A DNA stretch of 64,000 nt from Anas platyrhynchos (GCF_047663525.1 NC_092613.1:4737501-4801500); one strand, 5' to 3'. Positions 1 through 11,465 are shown, counted from the stretch's first letter. Translations and numbers: made by a program. Notes: generated by a model from the sequence alone, not told the origin.

Positions 1-300
1 GCACAGCCGGGTTGGGAGGGGAAATGCGAGTCCCACGGGACCCTGGGTGCCGCAGGGACGGCTGCGCTGGGCAGGGCTCCCCTGTGGCCTCCTTCGGCCT
101 CGGCCATCTCCTACCAGGAGCGCTCGGCCGCTCGGCAGCCCGCGAACACAGCCGAAAACCCCGCGGGCTGCAGAGGCTGCGGGCGGGCAGAGGCCGCGCT
201 GCGGAGGCTCCGACTCGCGCAGCCCCAGCGCCGCGGCGCGGGCGATGCTCCCGAACAGGCCCCACGGGGATGTGCAGGCAGCAGCGTTGAGCACAGCCCC
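1..300. promoter_or_regulatory. CpG-dense GC-rich stretch, function unknown
   Basis: Bases about 110-250 are dense in CG dinucleotides and G+C compared with the following kilobases. This is what a CpG-island edge of a promoter or first exon looks like. No exon could be recognised on either strand, and the window starts here, so any linked gene may lie to the left. Confidence 0.3.
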
Positions 301-740
301 TGTGGATCACAGCCCCTGCGGATTGCAGGTCCTATAAGGCAGGATTGCAGCCGTTATAGGGCAGGTTTGCAGCCCCTATAGGGCAGGGCATGGGGAGCAA
401 CCCTTCTCCACGCGGCGCAGACCCCCCTAGCTCCGCTCCAGCAGCTCCTGGGAATGCACCTGTGGAGCCCAACACCTATAGGGCAAGAGATCCTGCTGTG
501 GGGAGCTGGCCCCTACAGAGCCCAGGTCCTATACAGCCCAACCTCGGCCACTTTAGCATGAGGGATACCCCATTTGGCTGGAGACCAGCCCTACAGAGCA
601 AGGAACCCCATCTCCTGTGGTGCAGCGCTGCACCTACATCAGTTATCACGCAGGAGAATCTACCCAACAAAGCAGTCCCTACTGGGAGGGGGATGCTTCC
701 CCTGTAGAGACCCCCCTATGGAGCCTGTCCCTATAGAGCA
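300..740. repeat. Degenerate short repeats built on CCTATAGGGCAG
   Basis: Variants of a unit like TTGCAGCCCCTATAGGGCAG recur at about 320-390 and then more loosely (CCTATAGGGCAAGAG, CCCTACAGAGC, CCCTATAGAGCAAGAG) to about 740. It looks like a decayed minisatellite. No coding potential was recognised. Confidence 0.4.
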
Positions 741-3700
741 AGAGCCCCCACCCCACAAAGCAGCCTCCCGACGTGCTGCGGGACAGGATCGGGCGCAGGG
801 TGCATTTCGGCTGGCACCTGCTGGCCACCTTCCTGCTGGCTCCAGGCCCTTGAACCTTCCTGCATCCCATTCCTGACACCATCAGGCCGTGCTACCCAGC
901 CAGAATTTGGGATTTGGAATCCAGGTTTCGGGTACCTGGCTGGGATTTGGGTTGAGCACAGGACAGTGAAGCCTCTGCAGAGAGGCTGCTGCAGCAGCAC
1001 CGGTTCCTCCTTGCCGCGGTTTGCGTTTTCTCAATGATGGGTGGCCCGGCCCCCAAGAGTAGCAGCCGTGTGGGTTTCACAATGTATTTCGGTCAGTGCT
1101 TACAAGAAAAGGCCACGGGGAGGGCTGCGGGGATTCCAGTAAATGGCCCCCGAGCCTTCCTCATTCTCAAGAATGGGAAACTGCACGACTTCTCCACGGG
1201 GTTTCGCTTTCCACGTGGGGAGACCAGAAGGTGAAGTGCTCCGCGTGGCCATTGCTGCGAGGGGGCTGAAAAGGCAGGGGGAGGCAAAATTCAATAAATT
1301 CGTATGATTTAAAATCATAAAAAGTTATATTTGTATGATTTTTTAATTATCGAAATGGAACCCATTCAAAATGGGTTTTGCTGAGTGTAGGACGGGACCC
1401 TGCTTCCCCCAGAGTTCCCCAGTGGTCCCGCTGGGCTTTTGCTGCAGGTTTTGGGTGTAAAATATTTTTCTTATGGGAAAACACAGTGGGGAATCACAAG
1501 GTGCCCCGTGCGCTGGGTTTCCCAGCCTGTTTTGGAGGTGCTCAGCGCAGCCGAGTGATTGCTGCACCCCAGCAGGACAAGGGATCCGTGTCCAGGCAGC
1601 CGTGCACCTCTGGAAGTGCTCCTTGGTGACATCCTGGGGGCTTCATCCTGCCCTACTTGGCCCCCCAGCACCCGGGGGACGCTCAGTGCCGGGGGCAGGA
1701 GCTGGCTCTGTGCCTCCCTGGCGCTCATGGCCCACAGTTTTTTTGCAGGGTTTCACCCTGCAGCCATGCTCGGGGACGGCACGATGCTGGTGGCACGGCT
1801 GTGACCGTGTCTCTGCCCTGCTCCTCCAGCCCTCAGCAGCCTCTGCGGGCCCTTTCCCCTGCCGCACGTGGATGCTGCAGCAGCGCAGGGGGCAGCTCGG
1901 GGCTGGCCAGAGGCCAGCGGGCCGGGGAGCAAGCTGGGCAGGGGCTTGGCAAAAAATAGCAAGCAGGTGCCCTCTGCCCCAGAAGCGATTTGTCGCTGGG
2001 TAAACAGGAAATCTATTCTTAGGCCCATTCATGAGCTGCGGGCTGACGGCAGCTCCCCGCTCCGGGCTTGTTTTGTTCCTCGCTGACACACGGGTGACGC
2101 CGGGGCGGAAGGCGGCCACGCAGATGTTCCAGCCCCGCGGGCTTCCCCCTCGCTTGCTTTTTCCCTCCCACCCCCGGCAGCACCCTGAGCTTCCTCGGCT
2201 TTTCCAGGGGTGCTGGGGTTTCCCCTGCGTGAGGCAGCAGCAGGAGGTGCAGGGGCGAGGGGGGAACACGCGCGGTTGGTGGCACCCTGGAGGGCGCCTT
2301 GGCAGGGCTCTGCCCCCCACACCTGAACTCCTTTCGCCCTTTCCCAACATTATCTCTTGCTTCCGAGGAGATAAAGCCACCAGAGCTTGCCCTTTCTTGG
2401 GATGGGCTGAGCTGGTTAGGCTGGGGAAGGGGGGAAAAATACTGACAGACCTCCCCAGAGACCCCCAGGGTGGTGATGGTTGAGGTTTATTTTTGCCCCC
2501 AGTTCTTTCCCTGAGCATTGTCCCCATTTGCAATGCTGGGCTGTGACCCACCTCCCTTCCATCTGCAGATCCCTTCCACCTGTGACACCCCTGGGATCTG
2601 GCTGAGGCTTTGGGGCTGGGGCTGGGGCTGCTGCAGGGCTCTGCAGCTGTCCCCGTCTAATGGGTAAGCGGGGACCCCCAGATCCCTGGGGGATGCAAGG
2701 CTCCTGGGGCCCCCAGAGCCTCCCCGCATCCCATTTGAGCCCCCGGCAGGCTCAAAGTGGTGACTTCTGCCTGGGCAACGTTTCTGGGGAGCTAAAGAGG
2801 GTGGGGACAAAAAAACACTTCTGGGGACTAAAGAGGATGGTGAAAAGCATTTGTGGGCAGAATAAGGTCCAGGGAAAGTCTGGGTTGGGCAGGAGTGCAG
2901 GGACACAGAGGGGGGTGTCTGTGGTTATGGGGTGCCCCCACACCAGGGGACTGAATTCAGGAGCTGTGACAGGCTGGGAGAGCAGCACCCTAAATCCTTA
3001 ATTAGGGTCCCCGAGCTGGGTGAGGGCGAGCTACCAGCCCGGGCTCTGCAGTTACGGGCAGGATGCCGCTGGGGCACAGCCCCTGGTGCCCATCCCGCAG
3101 AAAATACACCCTCCAAAAAGGCTCCTGGGGCGCACACTGGGCTGGCAGGAGGGTTTAGGGCAAGCTTTATGGCCTCATTTCCACCGATCCTTGCACAAAC
3201 CCGAGCATCTCCCCTGCACCAGCCGGCACCGGGCTCGGAGGAAAGCTGAGGCGTTGCTGCCCTCGGGCGGCAGCAGGCAGCACAGCACCGAGGGGTGGCC
3301 GGTCCCCAAATTGTCCCCAGCTTGTCCCCTGGGGTCCCCCAGCCTCTATATCCCCTGTAGAGAGCAAGGAGGGAGGGGAAGGGGGATCCAGTTTGTCTGT
3401 GCAGTAGCGACCGTGCCCCCATTTCGCTCCTTTTTTGCCTCAAAAAGCCAAAGCGCAGGGAGGTGGGATTGAAGTGGATCTCGCTCTGGGTGAGGGCAAA
3501 GGGAGGGCCTCAAGGCCACAAGCAGCAAAACTGGGGGCGAAAACGAAGCTGTGGGGAGGCCTGGCTCATCTCCTCCTGGGTCACCCTGTTTCTCCCAAAA
3601 CTAGCGATCCCGAGGAGCAGGGCAGTGTGGAGCGGGATCACCTGGATCCATCTGACCAGGAGGAATTTCAGCTGTGAAGGAACTCACTCCCCCTTCACGA

Positions 3701-3860
3701 GACACTTTCCATTCCCCTTCCTGGGAGTCACATCGCTGCAAACAGCTGAGGCTGGTGCCGGAGGCTCGGGATCTCCCAGACACTCGAGTGGCCAGTCCCA
3801 AGGGCTGTGAAGAGCCCAAATGGGTGTCCCCGGCACAGTGTGGGGCTGCAGTGGTTGGAG
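741..3860. other. Unassigned GC-rich DNA
   Basis: No exon of a known protein, RNA gene or clear transposon was recognised on either strand. Long open frames here have proline/glycine/arginine-rich translations without domain character, as expected by chance in GC-rich DNA. A short AT-rich inverted repeat sits at 1303-1319. Confidence 0.4.
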
Positions 3861-3861
3861 G

Positions 3862-3931
3862 GCTGGGTGATGGTGGTGGTAGGGCGATGGTTGGACCAGA
3901 TGATCTTGGAGGGCTTTTCCAACCTTCATGG
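3862..3931 (+). mobile_element. CR1 LINE 3'-end remnant
   Basis: The stretch reads GATGGTTGGACCAGATGATC followed by a variant of CTTGGAGGGCTTTTCCAACC, which is the characteristic 3' terminus of CR1. Only the last 70 or so bases are left, in sense orientation. Confidence 0.65.
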
Positions 3932-4448
3932 CACTGCCTACACCTGAGTCCGGCACGGAAAACAAAAGCAAAGTCAGTCACACCCCAGCTGGGGTTTTCA
4001 GGCATCTCCCCCTGCAGCAGGAGGCAGACAGCGGGGCGGATCTGGGTGCTGAAGAAAAGCAAATTACCCCACCTCCTTCCCCACAGCCTCCAAACCACCT
4101 CCACCATGGGGCTTCTTTTCTGAACCTGCACCACGGGGCGCCCTGGTGCAGCTGCAGCACCCACGATGCTCCCCAAGGCCTTCAAACACAGCCACCATGT
4201 CCGACACCATCGCCTGGCATGGCATGGGCCACGGGTGTGCTGGCACTGTGGGGCCGGGTGGCGGTGACCATGGCTCCCAGGAGACTTGTCCTCTCTCTTC
4301 AAAGTCTCCTTGGGGCCCTGCAGCGTTTGGGGACAAAGATTTGTACCACAGGGGATGAGAATTTGCACCACAGGGCGGCAGAGGATGGAGGGAACAGAGG
4401 AAAGGCTTCACTGTGGGTCCATGGGAGGCCAGGGGGAGGACAGCGTCC
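3932..4448. other. Unassigned DNA between CR1 fragments
   Basis: No gene or repeat was recognised in this stretch, on either strand. Confidence 0.4.
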
Positions 4449-4775
4449 TGTGAGGGGTGACTGAGGGCACTGGGGGGGTTTGGGCTGGGGAAGAGGAGGC
4501 TCAGGGCAGAGCTCATTGCTCTGGGACCAGAGGGAACGGCCTGGAGCTGTGCCAGGGGAGGTTGAGGTGGGCAATGAGGAGCCATTTCTGCTCAGACAGA
4601 GCGGGCAGGCGTTGGGACGGGTTGCCCAGGGAGGTGGGGGAGTCCCCGTCCCTGGGGGGGCTCCAGGAGAGGTTGGGGCTGGTGCTTGGGGACACGGCTC
4701 GGTGGGGACAGTGGTGGGGGGGTGCTTGGAGCAGGTGACCCTGGGGGGCTCCTCCAACCCTAAGGACACAGTGAC
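4449..4775 (+). mobile_element. CR1 LINE 3' fragment, copy A of a near-identical trio
   Basis: This is the sense-oriented 3' part of a CR1 element: GAGGGCACTGGGG, then GACCAGAGGGAACGGCC, GTTGCCCAGGGAGGTGG and a tail related to CTCCTCCAACCCTAA. It is almost identical to the copies at 5255-5680 (opposite strand) and 14785-15120 (same strand). All three share the same GC-rich version of the 3' region, which points to one young, homogeneous subfamily. Copies A and B face each other across a CpG-rich segment of about 480 bp. Confidence 0.85.
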
Positions 4776-4819
4776 TCCATACCAGGAGCACAGGCTCCCT
4801 GTCCTTGCCCTGGCACAGC

Positions 4820-5140
4820 CTCCCCGTGCCAGCTCCGGGTGCGCCCCGCTGTGGAGCCTCCGCTTCCAGCGCCTCCATCGCCCTCCCTCCTCCCACAGCT
4901 CCTCCCCCCCCCCCCCCCCATCTCCCGCAATGGTCCCTCCCGCACCCCCCCCATCTCTCCGACAATGGTCCCGCCCGCTCCCCCCCCCTCACCCAGCCCG
5001 GAGTGATGACGTATGAAGCGGGGAGGGCGCAGGCGCGGTGGTGGCGGTGGCGTTGCCATGGCGACCCCGCGGGGGGGGCTGCGTGAGGAGGGGGGCGGGG
5101 CCCTCCCCGTGTGGGGCTGGGGGCGCCATGTGTATAGGGA
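4820..5140. promoter_or_regulatory. CpG-island promoter candidate with CRE, NRF1-like and RFX X-box motifs
   Basis: Between two inverted CR1 copies lies a CpG-rich, C-run-rich segment. It contains TGACGTA (5007-5013, ATF/CREB half-site type), GCGCAGGCGC (5027-5036, one base off the NRF1 consensus), GTTGCCATGGCGAC (5052-5065, a near-perfect RFX X-box palindrome) and GGGGCGGGGCC (Sp1 type). This packing within about 100 bp is typical of a TATA-less promoter, often of ciliary or housekeeping genes. An ATG lies inside the X-box at 5058, with a possible splice donor GTGAGG 25 nt on. No downstream exon could be assigned, so the transcript is unknown. Confidence 0.55.
5052..5065. promoter_or_regulatory. 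RFX-type X-box
   Basis: GTTGCCATGGCGAC differs by one base from the palindromic RFX consensus GTTGCCATGGCAAC. RFX factors drive ciliary genes and some neuronal and immune genes. The match is seen directly; use in vivo is inferred. Confidence 0.6.
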
Positions 5141-5254
5141 CTGTGAGGGGACCTGGGTGCATGGGGACAGCCTGTGATGGGGTCCCTCTGTAGCGGGGGG
5201 TCCTTTATGGGGACCTCTGTGCAGTGGGGGGTATGCACAGTAGAACCCCTGGAG

Positions 5255-5680
5255 TCACACAATCACACAGTTATTAGGGGTGGAGGAGCCCCCCAGGGTC
5301 ACCTGCTCCAAGCACCCCCCCCGCACTGTCCGCACTGAGCCGTGTCCCCAAGCACCAGCCCCAACCTCTCCTGGAGCCCCCCCAGGGACGGGGACTCCCC
5401 CACCTCCCTGGGCAACCCGTCCCAACGCCTGCCCGCTCTGTCTGAGCAGAAATGGCTCCTCATTGCCCACCTCAACCTCCCCTGGCACAGCTCCAGGCCG
5501 TTCCCTCTGGTCCCAGAGCAATGAGCTCTGCCCTGAGCCTCCCCTTCCCCAGCCCAAACCCCCCCAGTGCCCTCAGCCTCTCCTCACAGGACTTTTGTCC
5601 CAGGCCCTTCACCAACCCCATAGCCCTTCTCTGAACACACTTCAGGGCCTCGATGTCCTTTTACTTAAGGACATGAGGGC
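5255..5680 (-). mobile_element. CR1 LINE 3' fragment, copy B (inverted relative to copy A)
   Basis: This is the antisense counterpart of 4449-4775, extended further upstream into the element, to the part that reads CTTCAGGGCCTCGATGTCC on the + strand. On the - strand its sequence is nearly the same as copies A and C. It forms an inverted pair with copy A around the CpG island. Confidence 0.85.
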
Positions 5681-6659
5681 ACCTACAAAACGGGGAGCGC
5701 TGTATAGTAGGATGAGGATACCTTCTGCAACAGGCACCCTGTGTATGACAGGGAATATGTAATAGAGCAACAATGCCCCCATTACAGTGCAGACTCCTTT
5801 ATATCAGGAATTGGGGCTTCCTCACATGACAGGTTTTGGGGACCCTTGTAAAGTGGCAGGGATGAGGGCACCCTGTACCCTAGGGACCCCATGTCACAGG
5901 ACCCCAAATGTCATGGGGTGACAGGGTGGATGAGGCCCTTCCAGAGCTCAGGGAGCTGGGGTAGAGGCTGTTGTGGCCCAGTGGGTTTGGGGACACCAGG
6001 ACCTGCCCACGGACAAGCTCATAGGGTTTTTTCCTGCAGGTCGGGCATGAGCAACTACCTCCAACTGTTAAAGAAATGTGCAGGGAAGGAAAGCTCTGTA
6101 CCTGCCTGACTTCACCTATGGGGAGCGTTCCCCCAGCTGCCCCATGCAGCGCTAGCACAGTGCCATACCCGGCCTGCAGCACCTCTCCCACTTTTCCAGC
6201 TGCACCCTTGGGCTCATAAAACATTACAACCCGTTGCAAAGCTGTCAGATTTATGTACCTGTTTTTGCAGGGCAGGGACAAGGAGGTGTTGGCCCAGGCG
6301 TTACTGCCACATCCCCTTGCTGTGACATGTTACTCTGGCTTTGCTTGTGGATGAAGGCACAGTGGGAGTTGATGTGGCTTAGGTTTGTTGGTGGAGGGTT
6401 TTGCATGTATTAGAGATGGTGAAGTGTGTTTCTTTGCTACAAAACACCCCTGTAAGAACTTAGCCTCCTGACCTGCTCATTTGCAGTGTAGATGGAGCCC
6501 TAACAGGGTCAGAAATGCCAAGAAAAGGGAAGTTAGTACATTTGGAAGTAAAAACATAAGTACTGTTTTTGCAGATGCAGCATGGGAGAGGCACGTGAAT
6601 ACTGTATGACCTCGGAGGTTGCTTTCACAACTTTTGCAGTGATGCTGTGGTTAATTCTC
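5681..6659. other. Unassigned DNA
   Basis: No gene was recognised. A CTGCAG-type acceptor followed by a short open stretch at about 6040-6108 was examined, but it cannot be tied to any known protein. Confidence 0.35.
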
Positions 6660-7560
6660 CCTGAAATGCAGTTTGTCCTTGTGGCTGCCAGGGTGTGCTG
6701 CTGGCTGGTGCCGAGCTGCTGCCACCAGCACCCCCAGGCCCCTTTTGCTGAGCCTTCCAGCCAGGTGCCCCCATATCTGTGCCTGTGTCCAGCATTGCTC
6801 CATCTCACCCGGCATTTTCCTGTGTTGGATTTCATGCTGGTGCTGATTGCCTAATGCTAGATCCTCCTGCAAGGCCTTTTGTCCATCCAGGGAGTCAACA
6901 GCACCTCCCAGTTTCGTGTCACCAGCAAACTTGCTGAGGATGCACTCCACTCCTGCATCCAGGTCATTAATAAAAACGTTGGCCAGAACCATCCCAGGGG
7001 AACAGCACTGATGTAGCCCCGTTTGCTACAACCCTGTGAGCTGTGCCACCACCCCACCATCACCCCGCATAGCATAAACCTGCTTAGCTCACAGCTGGAC
7101 AGTTTGCCCAGAAGGATGCTGTGAGGGTCAGTATCAAAGGCCTTCCTAATATCCTGAAAGATTATGCCCGCTGCCTTCCCTTAACCCACCAAGCAGGTGA
7201 CTTTACTGTAGAAGGAGATCAAATTAATAAGGCAGGACTTTCTCCTGAAGAACCCTTGTTTCAGCCTGACTATAGCTTTGTTCTTTAATTTTGTTTCAGT
7301 ATCCTCCAGGATGATCTACGTAACTTTTCCAGGGACTGACTTTAGACTAATGGGTCTGTAGTTTCCTGGGTCTTCTCATACCCTTTTTGTAGATGGCTTA
7401 ACGTTGGCTGGATTCCTGTCAGTGGGGATCTCCCTAGACTCCCCAGACCTTTGGTAAATTGGTGAGAGGGATCCAGCTACAATACAAAAATCCTTCATCA
7501 CTCTGGAGTGAATCCTGTCAGGCCCCATGGGTATGGAACATTGAACTGGTACAACTGGTC
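6660..7560 (-). mobile_element. CR1 LINE reverse-transcriptase fragment (older copy)
   Basis: On the - strand the translation includes FINDLDAGVECILSKFAGDT followed by a KLGGAVDSLDG-like stretch. This is the CR1 reverse-transcriptase region with the catalytic FADDT box mutated to FAGDT. Frame changes and stops break it throughout, so it is a dead copy. It lacks its own 3' end and abuts a second CR1 that starts near 7577. Confidence 0.85.
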
Positions 7561-7576
7561 CCTTACAATGTCAGTG

Positions 7577-9030
7577 ACCACAGAACATAGAATCATTCAG
7601 GTTGGAAACGACTTCTTATATCATCTAGTCCAACCTTTAACCTAGTACTAATGTCCACCACTAAACCAAGCTACTAAATTCTCCATCTACATGTTTCATG
7701 AAGATCTCCAGTGACGGTGACTCCACCACTTCCTTGGTCAGCCTATTTCAATGCTGCACAACCCTTTCTGTAAAGAAATTTCTCCTAATATCCAACCTAA
7801 ACCTCCCCTGGTGCAACCTGAGGCCATTTCCCCTCATCACTTGGTGCTTGGGAGAAGAGCCTGATCCCCTTCTCCCTGTAGCCTCCTTTAAGGTAGTTGT
7901 AGAGTGTGATGAAGTCTCCTCTGAGCTTCCTTTTCTCCAAGATAAACAACCCCGGTTCTCTCAGCAGCTCCTCAACACCCTTCACTGGCTTTGTAGCCCT
8001 TCTCTAGACACGCTCCAGCACCTCGATGTCCTTCTTGTAGTGAGGGGCCCCAAAATGAACGCAGTGCTCGAGGTGCGGCCTCACCAGAGCTGAGTACAGG
8101 GCACAGTCACCTCCCTAGTGAGCCCTGGGGACACCACTGGTGACCGGCCTCCAGCTGGATTTAACTCCATTCACCACAACTCTTTGGGCCTGGCCACCCA
8201 GCCAGTTTTTAACCCAGCAAAGCATACATCTGTGGCCTTGAGCAGCCAGCTTCTGTGGGAGACTGGTGTGGGAACCAGTGTCAAAAGCCTTACTGCTGTC
8301 TTCGTAGGCCACATCCACAGCCTTTCCCTCGTCCACTGGGCGCATGGCTTTGTTGTAGAAGGAGATGAGGTTCATCAAGCAGGACCTGCCTTTGATAAAC
8401 CCATGTTGACCGGGTCTGATCACCTGCTCGTCCTGGAAGTGCTGCGTGAAGGCACTCAGGATCATCTGCTCCATGAGCTTCCCCGGCACCGAGGTCAGAC
8501 AGACAGGGCTGTGGTTCCCTGGATCCTCCTGGTGGCCCTTAGGATGGCAAGGCTCCTCTGGTCATGGTTCTCTGACTGTGCAGGCAGCCCAAGATCTGTC
8601 ACTACCATTTAAAACGGAGGCAAAAAAAAAAAGGCATTTAATGCCTCCACCTTTTCCTCATCCTTCCTTAGGTGACCATCTGCATAAAATATCAGTCCAA
8701 TGTTTTCCTTTGACCTCCTCTTGCTGTTGGCACACTTGAAAAAGCCTTTTTTTGTTGTCTGACACCGCAGCGGCCAGTGTCATCTCAAGGCTGAGTTTTG
8801 GCTTTTGTCATTTTCTCCCTGCAGATGAGAACTGCATCTCTGTCCTCTCCTCATGAAGACAGGCCTTGTTTCCAGAGGTCATATACTTTTTTTTTTTTTT
8901 TCTGCCCTAGTTTCAGGAGGAGTTCCCTATTCAGCCGGGCCGGTCTGCTGCCCCACTTGCTTTACTTGCATCAAACAGGCAATCCCAAACTCCTCCTGGG
9001 TCTTGCAGCAGGCACCATTCCCAACTGAAT
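7577..9030 (-). mobile_element. CR1 LINE 3' half (3' end plus part of ORF2), antisense
   Basis: The + strand begins AGAATCATTCAGGTTGGAAA at about 7590, the reverse complement of a CR1 3' terminus. It continues through the CR1 3' region into ORF2. On the - strand at 8115-8489 one frame reads EQVIRPGQHGFIKGRSCLMN and SKAFDTGSHTSLPQKL, matching CR1 reverse transcriptase motifs (QHGFxKGRSCLTNL; SKAFDTVSH). CR1-like sequence, decayed, continues to about 9030, with an internal T-run at about 8887-8901. Confidence 0.88.
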
Positions 9031-10904
9031 GCTGCAACTTGAAGACTGGATTTTAAGGCCAAGAGGGAGGCAGAACACTTTAAGTCTTTTTGCTTCTCAA
9101 AGGGGATCATGGACGTGACTTGGCTTTCTGACTGGCTGGTACCACTCTTGTTGCGATGAGCAGGTACGAGGGAAGGTGAGGTGAGATGCCAGTTTCTTGC
9201 AGAAGTTTGGAGTCAAGGCTTATGAGCAGTGTATTTCAGGTCACCACAAGTTGTGGCAAGACCTCCACACCCAGCCACCTAATTTTGGGTGTGATGGAGC
9301 ACCAGGAAACTTAACAAGGAGTCAACAGAGTTGAATAGGATGTGCAGAGCAGAATCAGTATCTTCTGCTGTTAGCATTTTGAAGTTCTAAACTCTGGGTG
9401 AGACGAGGAGCAATATTTGCTTGAAGATGTTTGCTTTTAGTTGTGTTCAGCCTATTTCCCTTCCCATGGCAGTCCAGTGGCATTTTGCTTCCTTGAACCT
9501 ATTTGTGTGTCTGCAAGTCTTCACGGGGAAAACAACTGGCAAAAGACAGGTGGAAGTGTGCATTATTTTCTGTATAGTCCCATGGTTAGCAAGTGCAGGA
9601 TGGAGTAAAGGACCTTGCTGAAAGCAAGGCGGTTCCTGTATTTGCTGGTGGCACTCGGTCGCTGATGGAAGGGATGGGAGTGAGCCACAGGGAGGAAAAC
9701 TTTGTCCTGAAGCCTCTTCCTGAATCACACAACTCTGGCACAGGCTGGACCAGGTCCATAGTGGTGGGACAGCTGTGTCGTAGCCCCCCAAAGGGCAGAG
9801 CTCCCATAGTACGAGGGATACGCTGCCTGTTTATCACTGTTTATCAGCTCCATGGGTGCAGTGTATTTCTGTCATGTGTCTTAGGACAGTTTGGCCTCTA
9901 TCAGCTCATACTGGGGAAACTGCGAATGAAACACGGACTGTACAAAATGTCTGCTTGTGAAGACCTTGAGAAGCGTTCACCGAACTGTTAGCGTACAGCT
10001 CACAGTGTTGGGGTGACATTTCTGCCTTTGTGTGCCTGTTTACTTTATCACTTCTTTAACCACATCCGTGACCTGACCACCCAGACATTACTATCTGAGC
10101 AAGCAGAGGCGATTGTTTTCATTTCTGTGGCTTGCCTCCCCTTCTACTTGGATCAGAAGACCTGGAATCAGGCCTTTACAGGTGATGATGTAGTTAGAAT
10201 TTCCCTAAACACCTGAGTAGCCTACTGTGAGGTGGATAGGTGAGCAATTTCTGCTGGAGATAACCTTTCCGTGGCATCAACACTTCCCTCATTTTTCCTC
10301 TTGAGGACTGGGGTCTTGCTCTGCCTTTGGTGGTGCACAGATGGATCCCGCAGGGCTGAGAGCCACAGACAAGTGAGCTCCTGTGAGGTTCATGGAGCTG
10401 CTCCAGCACGGGGGCGATGCTGTCCCTGAGGACTCGGGAAGACACGCAGGGTGCTGGGAAGGAAGAGAAGCCCCCAGCTTTGAGCAGGGCTCGGCCCTCC
10501 AGGATGGATGTGGGGAGGCTCCAAGGAAGAAATTCCACGCTACAGGAAGGCGAAGGCTGGTGGCAGTGCACGAGCCGATTGCTGAGCGTTCCTTTATGTT
10601 TAATTTGATGGCTGACCTAAAGGGAGTGACTTTACTGGAAAAGGGATTTTAATAAGGTAACAACGCAGAAGTGGAATTTACTTAATAGACAATGACTCTT
10701 TTATTTTTCTAATATGGAGTAAGCACAATCATAATAGAACTATTAGATTTATAATTGGAGCTCCAATATTTTCATTAGGACACGGGATGGGCGGAGGTAT
10801 TCCATGACACCTATACTTTGTGCTTCACCGGCAAAACAGCTGCTTGCAGGTCTCCACATCGGCTGGTGAAACCTGGAGGAGAGCAGCACTACCCACAGGA
10901 GCTG
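9031..10904. other. Unassigned DNA, partly AT-rich
   Basis: No exon or clear transposon was recognised. The part at 10600-10780 is AT-rich (around the ATTAGATTTATAATTGGAGC stretch) in contrast to its surroundings. It may be an old insertion or a regulatory stretch, which cannot be decided here. Confidence 0.35.
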
Positions 10905-11170
10905 CATCATAAAATCATGGGCTCTTTTGGGTCAGAAAAGGCCCTTCAGATCATCAAATCCAACCAGCAGCCTGACACTAGCCAGTCCATCGCTAAACAT
11001 ATTGCTCAGTGCCACATCCACATGTCTTTTAAATCCTTCCAGGGCTGGGGACTCCACCAGCTCCCCAGGCAGCCTGTCCCAGTGCCCAGCCATCCCTTGG
11101 GTGAAGCCCCTGTAGGAACGACTTTGAGATGCTGGAGGTGCACTGGTCCCTGATCCCTGTGGGATGCCTC
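10905..11170 (-). mobile_element. CR1 LINE 3'-end remnant, antisense
   Basis: The + strand shows the reverse complement of a CR1 3' end: AAAATCATGGGCTCTTTTGG, then CATCAAATCCAACCAGCAGC, CCACATCCACATGTCTTTTAAATCC without its later part, and CTCCCCAGGCAGCCTGTCCC. It is more diverged than the copies at 4.4 and 14.8 kb. Confidence 0.8.
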
Positions 11171-11257
11171 TGAAGGTGCTACTGGATATGGCCAATATCA
11201 TCGCAGGAAAGCAGTCGTGCTTTGAGAGGTTCTCATTGACTGGAAAGAAAAAGCAAA

Positions 11258-11465
11258 TGCAATGTTGATCTTCAAAATGCAGGAGGGCAGGAGGATGTGG
11301 GAACTCCAAGGCAGCGAGCCTCACCTCTGTCCCTGGGAAAATCATGGATTCAGCCCTCCTGGAAGCCACTTCCAGGTACAAGAGTGGGACTGGAAACCAT
11401 CAGTGTGGATTAAACAAGGGCAAATTGTGGCTGAACAGCCTCTGGGATGAGCCCACGAACGAAGG
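11258..11465 (+). mobile_element. CR1 LINE ORF2 fragment, sense
   Basis: The stretch includes GGCAGCGAGCCTCACCTCTG, CCTGGGAAAATCATGGA and TGGATTAAACAAGGGCAAAT, resembling the CR1 ORF2 segment near the 3' part of the reverse transcriptase. It lies opposite in orientation to the adjoining fragment at 10905-11170, so two insertions or an inversion are implied. Confidence 0.65.

Noticed and set aside
8115-8489. Reverse-transcriptase-like protein as a domesticated host gene
   Set aside because: It is an ordinary truncated antisense CR1 ORF2 with frame breaks on both sides.
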